DNA from: Riptortus pedestris
Taxonomy: Eukaryota; Arthropoda; Insecta; Hemiptera; Alydidae
DNA length: 64,000 nt
Direction of reading: 5' to 3'
Assembly: GCA_019009955.1 (NCBI GenBank)
Contig: CM032233.1
Location: 17,864,501 to 17,928,500, forward strand
The notes beneath the pieces are model-generated. The model was not told the DNA's origin. It ran no database searches and was given only the letters and a program-made list of their open reading frames with translations. Both the position numbers and the translations under genes were made by a program. Positions 24,175 to 35,320 of this stretch are shown here, piece after piece; the first letter of the stretch is position 1, and each line of letters starts with the position of its first letter.

Positions 24175-24702
24175 GTTAACGTTCTAGCAGTCGTAATTTT
24201 TGTTTGATCGTTACCAAACTCGATATTAATTCGTTTTATGCAAAAAGAAAGATCAAGTTCGTTAATGGCTGAAATCGGCCCGGGGGGGGGGTAGCTTGGA
24301 TTTTCGAAATATTTCCATTACTATACGTCGGATCGAAGAATTGTATAGAACCAACCTTATTGCAAAATGAATTTACTATAAATATTTTTATACACATTAA
24401 TTCACTATCTTGAATATTAACTGAGATATTTGCATTTTTATTAAGTGTGTGCGGAGAACGGATGAGATGAGATCGGCTATTGTCGGTTCTGTTCGTCGGT
24501 TTTGATCGTGAGATTCGGCCAAAAGTTAGGTCGGCCATTTCCGCAACTGTTCGGCTCTCGTGAAATTCGTTTAGAGACTGGTGTAAGCTTCTACGTGAGA
24601 TATATGCAATTATTCATTATAAATTACAGTACAAGATATAGTAAATAGTTTGCTGATTACACGTGGGAAATCTGCTTAGTTTACATAGCCCCTGCGTGAC
24701 GG
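23979..24702 (-). mobile_element. H1 element, complete, short type
   Basis: Minus orientation from TTAGCAGATTTCCCTTAAGG, a perfect terminal palindrome, to CACGTGGGAAATCTGCTTAG..CCCTGCGTGACGGA. A (TA)n run covers 24111-24171 and a G-run lies near 24281-24290. The short-type 5' part with CTGTTCGGCTCTCGTGAAAT is present. Confidence 0.9.
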
Positions 24703-25330
24703 ATTTTTACATAGCAGATTAATCGTTATATTTCGGCGAAAGACGATATTCATTTGATTCCATGAACGTACATAACTTGGTCTATCTTGGTCCTATGACC
24801 ATTCCAGGCTTCATGTTGTGTAAATTAAGCAGAGTGCCCACCTACTGCCACGCAGGTGACGCCATCTGACAACCCCATAAGATGACACCTGTGTAAATGG
24901 GACTTGAAGTAGAAAACGTTGTGCTATTTTCATATTATACCCACCAAAATCGGTGTTCGATGTCTCCAAAAAATGGCTTTCTAGTCCCTCCGGCCGGCCT
25001 CCTTCTTCCACTTGCCTTGAAATAGATTTGTGAGAGAGGTGAGTAGCAGGATATAAATTCGATATCTGGAAGACAACACAAAAAAAAAACGCGTCTTCCT
25101 TCAACAAAACATATATTTAACAGCGACAGAGCGCTTTCAGAGCAAGAGATCTCATCACACAAACAATCTAAAAGATATACAACTACAACAAGGTAACAAT
25201 TATGTGGTACATACTCAACAATACAGAGGCGTATAAGACAGGCTTTAGAGATTTCTTATACGTCTCTGTAACCTCAGTAACACAGAATCTATTCCTTATA
25301 ATTGGACCCTACAATCGAAGAAGTATCTTG
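24703..25330. other. Unassigned spacer
   Basis: A short piece at about 24819-24846 (TGTAAATTAAGCAGAGTGCC) resembles the variant H1 5' end near 17675 and 54770. Minus-strand open frames at 24811-25107 and 24935-25162 show no family motif. The region before 25333 may be upstream sequence of the LINE relic. Confidence 0.35.
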
Positions 25331-25332
25331 CA

Positions 25333-25731
25333 GTGAGTGGACAACAACACCTTTGGCTAGAGCGCGATAACGGCCAAATTCAAAAAAAGAAGGAATTTCT
25401 AATCTCAGCTTTCCAAAATCATCTGTTTTCTTTGGACATTGAAAGCATCATTAAATCAAAATATAACTCTATTTATAGACATCTGAGTTGTTTGAATTTT
25501 GGAGAAGAATATATCCAGTGGACACAGCATATTAACAAGAAAAGACTTATAGCTCAAGTTAGAATGGCTGGTGACAAGCAAAATAGAATTTTTTATAATG
25601 GGCAATGTTTTAATTTCGCTGTTGACAAACCTTGCCCCCTTTGCAATTCAGGACAAGACTGTTTCTCTCATTTTTTCCTTGAATGCCAAATAAATAATTA
25701 CTTTAGAACACATTCAAAATTATTTGTTTAA
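25333..25731 (+). pseudogene. LINE (CR1/Jockey-like) ORF2 C-terminal fragment
   Basis: An open frame of 132 codons without internal stops. It matches the end of non-LTR ORF2 proteins in layout: a helical region (QNHLFSLDIESI), then LIAQVRMAGDKQNRIFYNG, then a zinc-knuckle-like tail CPLCNSGQDCFSHFFLEC. The reverse transcriptase is absent, so this is a 5'-truncated insertion. The preceding frame from about 25200 has no RT motif. The exact clade is uncertain. The intact frame suggests the insertion is younger than the other LINE relics here. Confidence 0.7.
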
Positions 25732-26215
25732 TTCTATTGATATTGTAACATTATTATGTATTCGTATAGAAGACCAATTACATAATATATTCTTATACAT
25801 AGTTAATTGTTTAAAAATTAGAAAATGTAGTATCTAGTTTGTAATTGCTATTTTGCTATATTAAAATATAAGTACATATATTCCGTTGTCTAAAATATTT
25901 AAATTATTTTGGTTTCGCTTCGTTCTAATTTTTGTTTCTGAGTTGGATACTGCAAGATTATTTGATTCCTATGTTGTCTTTTTTTATTAGTCTTTTATTT
26001 TATCCTTATTTGTTTTGTAAAACAATTAATTTTACTTTATTCTCAATTTATATCTTATTTTATTGCTACTATTTTTGTATTATTTCTAATTTGTTTTGTT
26101 TGTACCCCAAGTAATAGGATCATATTTTGTAATGCATTATGTAACCGACAACCCATCAGTATGGGTTTATCCTGTAAACTGATGTATTATAAATAAATAC
26201 TCAACAATTTAACTT
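25732..26215 (+). mobile_element. 3' UTR and tail of the LINE relic
   Basis: T-rich trailer ending in GGGTTTATCCTGTAAACTG, TATTATAAATAAATAC. The short internal hairpin of the last 60 bases and the AATAAATA tail are usual for LINE 3' ends. The open frame at 25932-26114 is low-complexity and not called. Confidence 0.6.
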
Positions 26216-28182
26216 AATCTAAAAAAAAAATTGAAAAAAATTCTTGTTGACTTTTTTTTTAATTTGACAGATTAAGGAAAATTATTTTTGTCTTTTCTTC
26301 TTGATATCTACCTTCCACGTCCAGCACATCTCTTTGGATAAAAATATATTCGATAAGCAGTGAGAATATCAGTCGCGAAAACATTAAGAACCGCCTTGGT
26401 ATTGCCTACTAATACACTTTTTATCAGAAAATCCCGCTTTAAGAAAAACACAACCCATTACCGTATCCCGCAAGGCAAGGATAAACTTACAGAAGCCCAC
26501 GAGAAAAACATTATTCGTTGAAAGTTGTTTATTTATTTTTATTGTCATTAGGCACTGAACTCGCGAGGGTTATTTATGCCTAGGTGGCCAAAGGTCCAAA
26601 TTCGTTTCCTTTCCTTCGGTTGTCCTTCGTGGTCGAGAGATCCGGTCCACTCGTGGTCCCTCCTTCAGCCTCGCCTATGATGGGTCTCTCCTATGAAAGT
26701 TAGTCATCCGTGCGCGTGGAATATAATTCTAGAAGCATAGACAATTTTTAAAATTTGAAGAAACCCGTTGAAGAGATTTAGAAAAGGGAACATATATAAG
26801 AACTTATTTGATTATAAGTAAATATCTACAATTCATGTACTATAACACATTTGCTATCCAACGGATAGAAAGGAAAGTATTAAGAATTTGTTGACCTGTC
26901 TAAAAAGCTCTCCCACATATTTAGGCCGTCCTGATTGGTGGTAAGTAGGATGCATATATTTCACTACTACTGGAAAATGATTAAATGCCGAGTTTCTACA
27001 CATAATGCTAAGATTATAGGCGTTCGACTAATATTGGTTAATTTTCTTTGAAACTGTGAGTTATTGAAAGTGGAAATAGAAAAGAGAAATAGAGGATAGA
27101 GGCTTGTTGTAACTGGGCTATTCAGTATTTAACATAGGTATTTGTTCTTCGAGTGTGGATACAATTGCGTGCAAATATTAAGACATAGGGTGAATGCCCT
27201 GATCCGCGAATCTCCCATGAATATTGTCCTCATTGTTACATGTACTCAAGCTCAGTGTTCAATTCACGAGTAATACTCTACTGGGCGGCCTAGAGATATA
27301 ATAGCCAAATATAAATAGCATAGATCAGAACCTGCTAAGAGAGGAAATGTCGTCCAGTCATTAGTAACAATTTTATACGCCAAAATAACTCGGCACACAC
27401 ATTGCAGGAAAGTTACCACCCTGGACAAATTGAAAATTAATTTCCTATTCGTAAATTAAATGATTATTCGCTTTTTCTGCGGCTTACAAACGCTTCAATA
27501 ATAACTGTAACTATACATAAGAATCCCTGTAATCTAATTTTCCCACGTACCCGATTTTATAAGAACCACTCTTTTACCAAAAGGTGCTAATAGTTTGCAA
27601 TTTTAGCGCCCAAATCGTGTAGTTTTCATTATCTTAAGTTGCATGAAAAAAGGAGCTGAAGAAATACATGTTAACAAATTTTTACTTGTTTCACCTCCAC
27701 TTTCTTTCGATCTAAAAAATCCAACAGGAATCCCGAAAAAAAACTAAACCTTTCGAAACTCAAGGATTACTTTTCAAATAAAAGAGAGAGTGAAGCTGGT
27801 CTTTGATCCCTTTTTATTCAACGAATGAAAACAATTGGTATCTTGTACTAATTGGAGGGAAGCAAGATGTAGTAACAGAATATCGAATAGCATAAGTTTC
27901 AATGGTTTTATAATTAGGTGTTATGTGTCATGAACTTTGAAAGATTTGATTTTCTTCTAAATTTCAGAAGTGAAGCGTTTAGTAAATAAAAATAATGGGA
28001 AAAAGTGCACGTCTTCGCATGAAAAAACGGGGCAGAGTCTTCTGTAGCGAATTAAATTTTCGTTGACATGAGACAACAAAAAAGAAAAAAATCATAATCA
28101 GCATTCTTCTGAACATTTAGAATGATGAATTATCCTGCTTGGGGGAAATTATTAGGAAAAGTGGTCAAGGTGACAAAAAAAA
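26216..28182. other. 2-kb unassigned region
   Basis: No coding motif or repeat recognised. A patch of higher GC lies near 26565-26700 (CTTCGTGGTCGAGAGATCCG) without an open frame of note. Confidence 0.35.
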
Positions 28183-28959
28183 TGCCCAACACGCAGGGGC
28201 TGCGTAAACTAAGCAGATTTCGCTCGTGATGTTTAACAATAGATAAATCTACATACTGGTAACAAAAAACCACCGCGAATATTAAGTGAATAAATACAAA
28301 CGATAATAAGAAACCTCCAGACGGGAAGCACCTGAAACGTAAACAAACAGGTGCGCCAACTTCCCACAGGAAAGAAAAACAATTACTGAAATATATCAGA
28401 ATATAACATATTAATTTTATTGAAAACTATTTACTACATGTAGTACTGTAATTTGTAATGGATCAGAATAAGTTTTATCTAAATCAATAAAATTTTAGTA
28501 GTCCAAGAACTTAAGAGAAGGAGCATATTTGCATTTACCTCGTATAATAAAGGCTTCTTGAAAACAATTTATGGCATTTAAGCTTCGAATAATGTGGTTT
28601 AATGGATAACGGGGTATTGTTTATGTAGCATGAGTATAAATGGAGGTTTGCTGAAGGCTGAAAAATGCATATATCTCGGTTAATATTCAAGATAGAGAAC
28701 AAACGTATATAACAATATTTATAGTACATTTAATTTGCAATACGATTGGTTCTAAACAATTTTTTGATCCGACGTATAGTAACGGAGATATTTCGAATTT
28801 TCATATATACATATATATATATAATTTTGAACGGACCTCATTTTCGTCATCTTTTGGGTAAGATCGATGGACATTTGAAGATTGAAGAACTGAATGTTTC
28901 GAAAATCGCGTTATGAGTACGACCTCAATAGCCGAGTTCCCTTAAGGAAAATCTGCTAA
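28183..28959 (+). mobile_element. H1 element, complete, long type with internal deletion
   Basis: Plus orientation from CAACACGCAGGGGCTGCG and TAAGCAGATTTCGCTCGTGA to GCCGAGTTCCCTTAAGGAAA and TCTGCTAA. The segment between the TTTCGAATTTTC block (near 28795) and a short TATATATATAT stretch is deleted, removing the GATCTT/GACCGCTAGAGC part. Confidence 0.85.
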
Positions 28960-30071
28960 ACGTTAGGGCCAATATTTATCAAAAGCGTCGTATTTGATGA
29001 GGGGAGATGTTTTCAAAAGATCATATTTTGAAAAAGAACTTTTTTAGGTCTAAATTGTTGGATACATTTTTTCCATGAAGTAAGGATTAACGCCCTCCTC
29101 ACTAGTATGTTCTATTACTAATCTATTGCCAACTTCTCCTTTCCTTGACATACTTGCCCGACTATTTCCCCTAATATACACACCTCCTTCTCATTTTCAC
29201 TTTAGTTATGCTCTATTAGAATAGACGCCTCTAGATTGTTCTGAATGAACGAGTAAATTGAGTATAAGCTGTGTCAATCGCCTTGTAATGGATTAAACCG
29301 TTATTATATGTTTAATGAAGTAATAGCGCTTATTATTGTTGTCTTTGATTGGGCCCTATTTACCATTGTTTACTCATAGTAACTAGTTTACAGGCGAACA
29401 GCAAGACTTTCCTTTATGTTAGCAATACTGCAAAACGTCCTTGGATGGACTGCCCTCAAAGCGTACAATAAATGGAAAAATAAAGTCCATCTCGTTTGGT
29501 TAATGTAGAATGACAAAGAAAGGAAAAATAAATAAATAGTAACAGAGGCTTTTTGTCCTATTGAATAACTTCAATTCGGCCTTTACCTACTTGAAAGCCG
29601 AATTGAATATAAATCAATGAGTGTGCAATTCGCTTTCAATTTTTTAAGCTAACCTAATTTCATCATCATGATCTACTTGTTCATTCCCTCCAACTAAACG
29701 GACCACCTCTGGCGCTGAATAAACAAATATTGGAAGCAAGCAAGACGCCCTTCTGTGCTCGTCTTTTAGAATATATTTTCCAAAACTAAGAATTGGCTAT
29801 CTAGATCTATTTACAACTTTCAGTCAGACGACTTCCTTATCAATTTAAGGGACATCTACACTAAATTGGTCGTTTAAGTTAGGCAAGGGTAACTCTTCCG
29901 CAAGCACAGATCAAAGGAAGCTTGCAAGAATACTGACCTGCTCTCCCGTTGATCTTTTTGGTTTCGGTCGTGAAAGTGACACTTCATTTATTGCAGTTAA
30001 ATATTTTAAGGTGATTCCGTAAAATACCAAATTCTAGAATTATGGGTTCTATCTTATTTTGGACAGATTCA
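28960..30071. other. Unassigned spacer
   Basis: No gene recognised; it ends where the LINE reverse-transcriptase relic begins. Confidence 0.35.
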
Positions 30072-30790
30072 ATTTGTTAGTGACTTGCATAAGAGGTCAA
30101 CAGCGAACAGGGAGGGAAATACTTCCACTGGGATATGTTTTGTTATGGAGTTTATTGCCATATTTAACAAGGTTGTACTGAATAAACCTCCTTGGAGCAC
30201 TCCATTATCTAGGGGGAATACGTCAGATTATCTATCCATCATACTGAATAATCTACGTGAAAGGTATTTATTAAGAAACAAATGGCCCTCTCCTTTCATT
30301 CCCCGCTCATGTAATTGAGAAATGAAGAGCCTCCCCTAATTAGCATCATAGGCCATTTCATTGCCCAGTCTAATAATGAGGAAAATGCTAATAAGGGTTC
30401 TTGTTAAGAACACTTTAAGAATATTATTTTCTATTTTTGCAATACGGTTTAGTGTATTATATGTAGTCCTGAATCCACATTTGACGGGCGATAAATGGTT
30501 TTGGTTTTCAAGGTAACACATTAATCTTTTATCATTTCCTGTAGTCGTTTGCAACTATAGGATGTTAATATAGCTGGCCTGTATAAATAGCCTGGATTAT
30601 GCTTCGAATTATAAGATTTTAATCTCAGTATGAATGAATATCGATTCGGGTAACTATTGCCTCGATGAATCTCGTTGAGTAGTTTTAAGAGGCAAACTGT
30701 CCCCACTTACATTATCATGAAATTCTGTCGGGCCCAATTGGAATAGTGCATACATTCAGAAGTTCAAGTAGTTTAAATGGTTCGTTTGTC
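30072..30790 (-). pseudogene. Jockey-like LINE reverse transcriptase, decayed
   Basis: Read from right to left on the minus strand, reverse-transcriptase blocks appear in the family order: an FKLLELL..GPDRISYDN-like start (about 30700-30790), LLKLLNEIHRG (30640-30695), GYLYRPAILTSYSCKRLQEM (30535-30600), LENQNHLSPVKCGFR with IAKIENNILK (30400-30510), EMAYDAN (30340-30355), then NGVLQGGLFSTTLLNMAINS (30140-30210) and VFPSLFAVDLL (30085-30120). These correspond to the finger/palm motifs of Jockey-clade RT. Several frameshifts and at least two stops separate them, and the catalytic [FY].DD box reads FAVD. It is about 240 residues of a much longer ORF2. Dead. Confidence 0.8.
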
Positions 30791-30969
30791 AATTTCAAGA
30801 GTTGTAACTTAAATTAGTTCTATATTTCTTCTTGTACACGGTGTGCTTAGTCATGCAAACAATCCTTTATTTATTCTGTTCAAACGACGTTTGTCAAACT
30901 GACTTTTGTCAGAAGAACGTGTGTCGAACGAACTTGGCTTCACAGCCGTATCCGAAAAGTGTTGGAATT
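30791..30969. other. Flank containing sequence inverted relative to the hairpin loop
   Basis: ACGTTTGTCAAACTGACTTT and GAACGTGTGTCGAACGA near 30887-30935 are found in reverse complement in the hairpin loop at about 31215-31255, so the inverted structure reaches beyond the main arms. Confidence 0.6.
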
Positions 30970-31557
30970 CACTTTAATACATAAATATTCCGTTAAACTC
31001 AACTTTGTCCTAGGCTAGCACATGAAATGAAAGCTCACGTGTAGCACACGCCTAGCTGAAGAGATCCGAAAGATCGAAAAGAAGTCATCCCAAACATGTC
31101 AACGCACTGAAAGTGCATCCCGAAACATACCTGTAGTAGTTAAGTTTCAGTGTAGAGATGGGACTTTAATGTTGATCGTTTTCGTCACACAGTGACTGAT
31201 CAGCAACGCGAAGTTCGCAAACTCGTTCGACACACGTTCTTTTGACAAACGTCTTTATACAAAAGAATATCTTTTGAACAAGGTAGTTTGCCTTACAATC
31301 CAATCGTTCCAACTCTACTTCGAGTTGCTGCTGAGTCACCGTATGACGAAAACGATCACCACCAAAGTCCCATCTCTACACTGAAACTTAACTGTTACAG
31401 GTATGTTTGGGGATGCACCTTCAGTGCGTTGACATGTTTTGGATGACTTCTTTTCGTTCGGATCTCTTCAGCTAGTCATGTGCTACACGTGAGCTTTCGC
31501 TCCAAGTTCTAGCCTAGGACAAAGTTGAGTTTAACGGAATATTTATGTATTAAAGTG
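30970..31557. repeat. Large inverted repeat (arms about 235 bp, loop about 115 bp)
   Basis: The left arm 30970-31207 begins CACTTTAATACATAAATATT; the right arm 31324-31557 ends AATATTTATGTATTAAAGTG. The arms share landmarks such as CTCAACTTTGTCCTAGGCTAG, AGCTCACGTGTAGCACA, CATGTCAACGCACTGAA and GTGTAGAGATGGGACTTTAA in opposite orientation, at roughly 90% identity by eye. No transposon ends or open frame are recognised. Candidate foldback element or a hairpin-RNA locus. Confidence 0.88.
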
Positions 31558-32065
31558 TAATCTTTTATTTCATTGAAGCTTACATACTTTGTGTTTTTTT
31601 AAAGATACTATGTTATTTGGCTATTATTAGAGTTTATTATGAAAATATTTGTTCATCATTATCCATTTGCTTATTCGCTACTCAAACACAGTCTTTCGTC
31701 AATTAACACAGTATTTAGTTCTTTTAATGCCACCACAATACAGAAGAGATTGCGTCAATGAAGACAAGCTCCCCCAATAGCTAACTACCAGGTCATGGCC
31801 CTTCAAGGACAGTTGTGATAATGATTTTCATTTTGCTTTCCTAAATTATATTTCTTTATGAACATAGAGGTATGATTTATTTTTATTTTTTGATTATTCC
31901 CTTTTAGTGGAAATGTAAATTAAAATATTCCATGATCTGAAATCCCTAAATATATGTCATTTGCCTTTATCGCACAGAAATATTCAAGATTATATACACA
32001 ATTAAATATTTAGTCATATAATTCATAGCAAAATCCGTTTCTACTAAGATTAAATCAAATGAACC
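31558..32065. other. Unassigned spacer
   Basis: No gene or repeat recognised before the SINE target site. Confidence 0.35.
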
Positions 32066-32078
32066 TAAAATATTATCC

Positions 32079-32297
32079 GGGGCTCGGGTTAGCCATGTTA
32101 GTTAAAGCGCTGACCTTAATCTCACATGGCGAACCTTGAGTGGCGAGTTCGATTCTCGCCTGGGCAAACAGGAATTTATTTAGTGACGAAACTCATTAAA
32201 TAAAATCCTTAATCCCACCCTGGCTAGAAAAGGGTGGCAACCTGTAAATAACCCGTCCCAATTAGCCTTAGTTGCAAAAAATAGACGTTAATATAAA
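32079..32297 (+). mobile_element. tRNA-derived SINE with perfect target-site duplication
   Basis: The body starts GGGGCTCGGGTTAGCC. An A-box-like TTAGCCATGTTAG lies near 32089-32101 and a B box GAGTTCGATTC at 32145-32155, the spacing of a tRNA gene, in a tRNA-like stem (GGCGAGTTCGATTCTCGCC). A non-tRNA body of about 130 bp follows, with an internal CCACCCTGGC..AAAAGGGTGG stem, ending in an A-rich stretch. The flanks are a 13-bp direct repeat, TAAAATATTATCC, at 32066-32078 and 32298-32310, without mismatch. Such elements are transcribed by RNA polymerase III and mobilised by a partner LINE. The perfect duplication suggests a young insertion. Confidence 0.88.
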
Positions 32298-32310
32298 TAA
32301 AATATTATCC

Positions 32311-33218
32311 TATTTATAACTGACTTTGATATTCAGATACCAAAACAAGATAAGTGTATGAATTTCTTTCTAGTACATTTCTATTGTTCTTTCCATGTAG
32401 CTATAAAATCTATGTAGCTAGAATCTAAGTTGCCTTTTGTGTGGCCTATATATACAGACAACTTTAAGCTTTCTCTTATTACTAGAAATCCAATAGCATA
32501 CAAAATCCCGATCGGCATTAACACCAGACAATTCCGTTACGTGTTAAAAGTCATTGCAAACTGAATTTTCTACGGAAATGCACAAACCTTCGATTTAACC
32601 TGAGAAGGAAGATAATAAAAACTCGTATCTTGAAATGTTGAATGCATCTGTTTCATAATTTGTAAGAAAATGTTCTGTTATATAAAAAAACATTGTGGGT
32701 AATATCATTATTTAGTACATAAGAACTAATTTTTAACTCCGTAAGGATTACATGTTTTGTAAAAAGAGGTGCGTTAGAGAATTCAATATTTATAATGCAT
32801 TGTTGTTGCCATGTCAAAATTTCCAAAATTATTTAAGTTCTCGTGACTCAATGATTTCTCTTCTTAAAATATAAGATGACCAAACTGCAAGTTTAAAAGA
32901 TGTGTATTTAGAGACATTTATTGAACCCATTAATTGAATTGGTTCCTTACAGAGGTAATTAGCACCTAAATAATTATACTATAGTATAGAGCGAGCAACT
33001 TATGTACGCTGAATTCCACATTGGGTTGTAAATGTGTTTCTTCTGTTTCAATGTCACGAGAGTTTTTAGCTACTGTAGGCACAGCAGATCACCAATTGTG
33101 CTGGAGACACTAAAATTCTTTGGTGTAAGTTTCGACATTCAGATAAAAGCAATGTTTTTGTCTAAGAACAAAAGAATATAAGGAAGAAAGATCATGGGTG
33201 TTAATAATAATATAAAAG
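32311..33218. other. Unassigned spacer
   Basis: No coding or repeat signal recognised. Confidence 0.35.
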
Positions 33219-33610
33219 TCCGCCAAGCAGGGGCTACGTAAACTAAGCAGATTTCCAACGTGAAGTTCTACAATAGATAAATCTACATACAAGTAACACT
33301 TAACAACACTGTGAATATTAAGGGGATAAATGCAAACGGTAATGAAAAATCTTTGAGTCAATTTTAATAACCTGCCAACGGGAAGCGTTTGAATTGTAAA
33401 CAAACAAGTTAGCCAAACTCTCGGGACTGAACAGATAGATAGAAATACTCTTCAACGGAAAGAAAAACAATTACTGAAATATATCTCACTATAACATATT
33501 AGTTTTATGGAAAACTATTTACTATATCTAATACTCTAATTTATAATGAATCCGAATAATTTTAATCTCAATCACTCAAATTTTAGTAATCCAAAAACCT
33601 ATTATCCGTT
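33219..33610 (+). mobile_element. H1 element, long type, 5' half only
   Basis: Plus orientation from TCCGCCAAGCAGGGGC and TAAGCAGATTTCCAACGTG, through ACCTGCCAACGGGAAGCG, GTAAACAAACAAGTTAGCC and the GAAAGAAAAACAATTACTG block, to TTTTAGTAATCCAAAAACC. It then stops at a different repeat (33616). Confidence 0.85.
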
Positions 33611-33615
33611 TTGAC

Positions 33616-33895
33616 CCTCCCTGAATCCATTTTGATATAACGTCTGTACGTATTTCGCATAACTCAACAACGGCTTCCCTTAGAATGTTTACATTTTTTA
33701 TTTAGGATTTGTATGAGGTTTTTTTGTGAACTTCTCCTTGGTCATTAATAACTCTTTATAAAAACTATCCAATTCAAATATAAAATGAAGTCAGCAAAAA
33801 TGAAAATTAGGAAGGTACCAAATACATTTGATAATTAATAGGTAGACGCACGTAAATACTAACTAAAAACACCATGCAGATCAAATTCGTTAACG
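33616..33895. repeat. Dispersed repeat X, copy 1
   Basis: About 280 bp from CCTGAATCCATTTTGATATA to AAAAACACCATGCA, found again at 39580-39835 with strong similarity (for example CGTCTGTACGTAT and ACTCAACAACGGCT). No open frame or terminal repeat. Here it is sandwiched between an H1 5' half and a subfamily-B H1 piece, so it may be an H1 variant segment or a separate element. Confidence 0.75.
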
Positions 33896-34176
33896 AACAT
33901 TCAAAATATCTTCGTTATTATGAGTCGGATCATAAAATGTTATGGAACCAATCTTGTTAAACTATTGATGTTCTACAATTGTTGTTCCATGCATTTTTGG
34001 TAACTCAAGTTTAACCGAGTTATTCATACTTTCTTTTCTGCCTTTATTAGCCCCCCTCCCTTCTCCTTTTCGTTTTTTTATCTATAAATAGAGAATACGA
34101 GGTGATATGAAATCACAAGTGTTAAACCTCTGCTTAAGTGGAAATCTCCTTAGTTTTAAGCAGCCCCTGCGTGACA
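33888..34176 (-). mobile_element. H1 subfamily-B 5' half
   Basis: Minus orientation from CAAATTCGTTAACGAACATT through AAAATATCTTCGTTATTATG and TGTTATGGAACCAATCTTG to CTTAGTTTTAAGCAGCCCCT and GCGTGAC at the 5' end. The middle matches the pieces at about 16400-16660 and 40470-40730, defining subfamily B. Confidence 0.75.
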
Positions 34177-34278
34177 AACCTCATTTTCGCCATCTCCTGG
34201 GTCGAAATTTTTCGAAAATCGACCTCAGAAAATGAGTTCGACCTCAATATTTTATTTCCTTTTAGGGGAAATTGCTAA
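34177..34278 (+). mobile_element. H1 3'-terminal piece joined head-on to the preceding copy
   Basis: AACCTCATTTTCGCCATCTC, GTCGAAATTTTTCGAAAATC, then a decayed palindrome TTCCTTTTAGGGGAAA and GCTAA. It begins directly after the GCGTGAC end of the minus copy, so the two form an inverted junction. Confidence 0.7.
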
Positions 34279-34452
34279 AACAACTAATAAATGATACAGC
34301 CAATTCCTCTCTAAAAACTGGCATATTTTTGGAGCGTTTAGGGTGTTTAGTTACAGCAAACTTTAAATTTACAAATGACGTTTAAAAAAATAATAAAATT
34401 ACGATTAAATAAAAGTTTCTAGAGCGCTAACTAATCAATTGTTTTATGTATT

Positions 34453-34583
34453 TTAGCATATTTGTCTTAAGGGAAATATTGAGGTGTTATCTCTTATATA
34501 TAGGTGTACGTTTGAAGAAAGTTTGGAAAACTCCTCATAATGATAACCTCAATAGCTGATTTCCCTTAAGACAAAACTACTAA
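34453..34583. mobile_element. Miniature palindromic element made of two H1 3' ends
   Basis: The left end TTAGCATATTTGTCTTAAGG and the right end, in reverse complement TTAGTAGTTTTGTCTTAAGG, both continue into GGGAAAT..TATTGAGG. The 131-bp unit is therefore two H1 3' termini facing outward with a short core between them. It looks like an inverted-repeat miniature derived from H1. Confidence 0.75.
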
Positions 34584-35039
34584 AATTCATAAAACAACCG
34601 GCAAGTGAAAAAGAATTAAATAATAAAGCAAATGTTAGAGTGAATTACGAGAGACGCCTTTTGCAGAGGGGGTAAACGACCTAAGGAGACAGAGGGAAGA
34701 CTCGGCCTTGGAAGGATGGACGTGACCTAGCCACTGCGCCCCGCAAACCTCCTTTTCCTCAAATAGCTCCCTTTGTCTGTCGGTGTCAATAGACCGTCTT
34801 TCACTCTTGCTTCCTGCACTTGCAAACCAATAATAAAGTCGGTTATCCCAGACCTCAAAAATACAATCCCCCCCCCCTACACCTGACTAAGGAAGAAAGA
34901 CCAAAAGAAAAATCATGCGTAGAAGAAGAGCATGCGAAGAAAACTAAGCGGAAAAAAACCGTGTAGCCATGCAAAATAAAAAAAAGTAACTTATGTACAC
35001 ACGCATATACACATACATACCGGGCTGTGATGTAGGATA
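34584..35039. other. Unassigned spacer with a C-run
   Basis: A C-run lies at about 34868-34877. No gene recognised. It may be partly the far end of the LINE 3' region that follows. Confidence 0.35.
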
Positions 35040-35320
35040 GGATAATGTTGGGTGAGGATTGCCTTTTTCTGTATTTATTTATTATCATATTAAGGTGGTT
35101 TAGTAGAGTCCTGGTGCTGGTTGTCTGAGGAGACGTGCTGAAGATGATCTGCGCAGGGTCACAGTCGATACTGATAGCTAGGCTAAAACGAAAGATAGTC
35201 GGAGAGTAGGCTAAAAGGAGAAAGGGTTAGTAGAGAGATATAGACGTGTTATTGTTTATGTGTCAGTGTAAAGTGTTGTATTTTTGAAAACTGTGTGTAG
35301 GTGTGTCCCCTCTTGTGTGT
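35040..35320 (-). mobile_element. LINE 3' UTR and tail (minus orientation)
   Basis: On the minus strand, sequence after the ORF2 stop runs to a tail whose complement reads ATGATAATAAATAAATACAG near 35070-35090. The orientation and short-repeat tail agree with the upstream reverse-transcriptase fragment. Confidence 0.55.

Noticed and set aside
24811..25162. Two overlapping minus-strand open frames (98 and 75 codons)
   Set aside because: They overlap in different frames and neither shows a motif; one includes translation of an A-run.
32079..32165. Functional tRNA gene at the SINE head
   Set aside because: The acceptor ends do not pair and the tRNA-like part continues into a SINE body inside a perfect target duplication.
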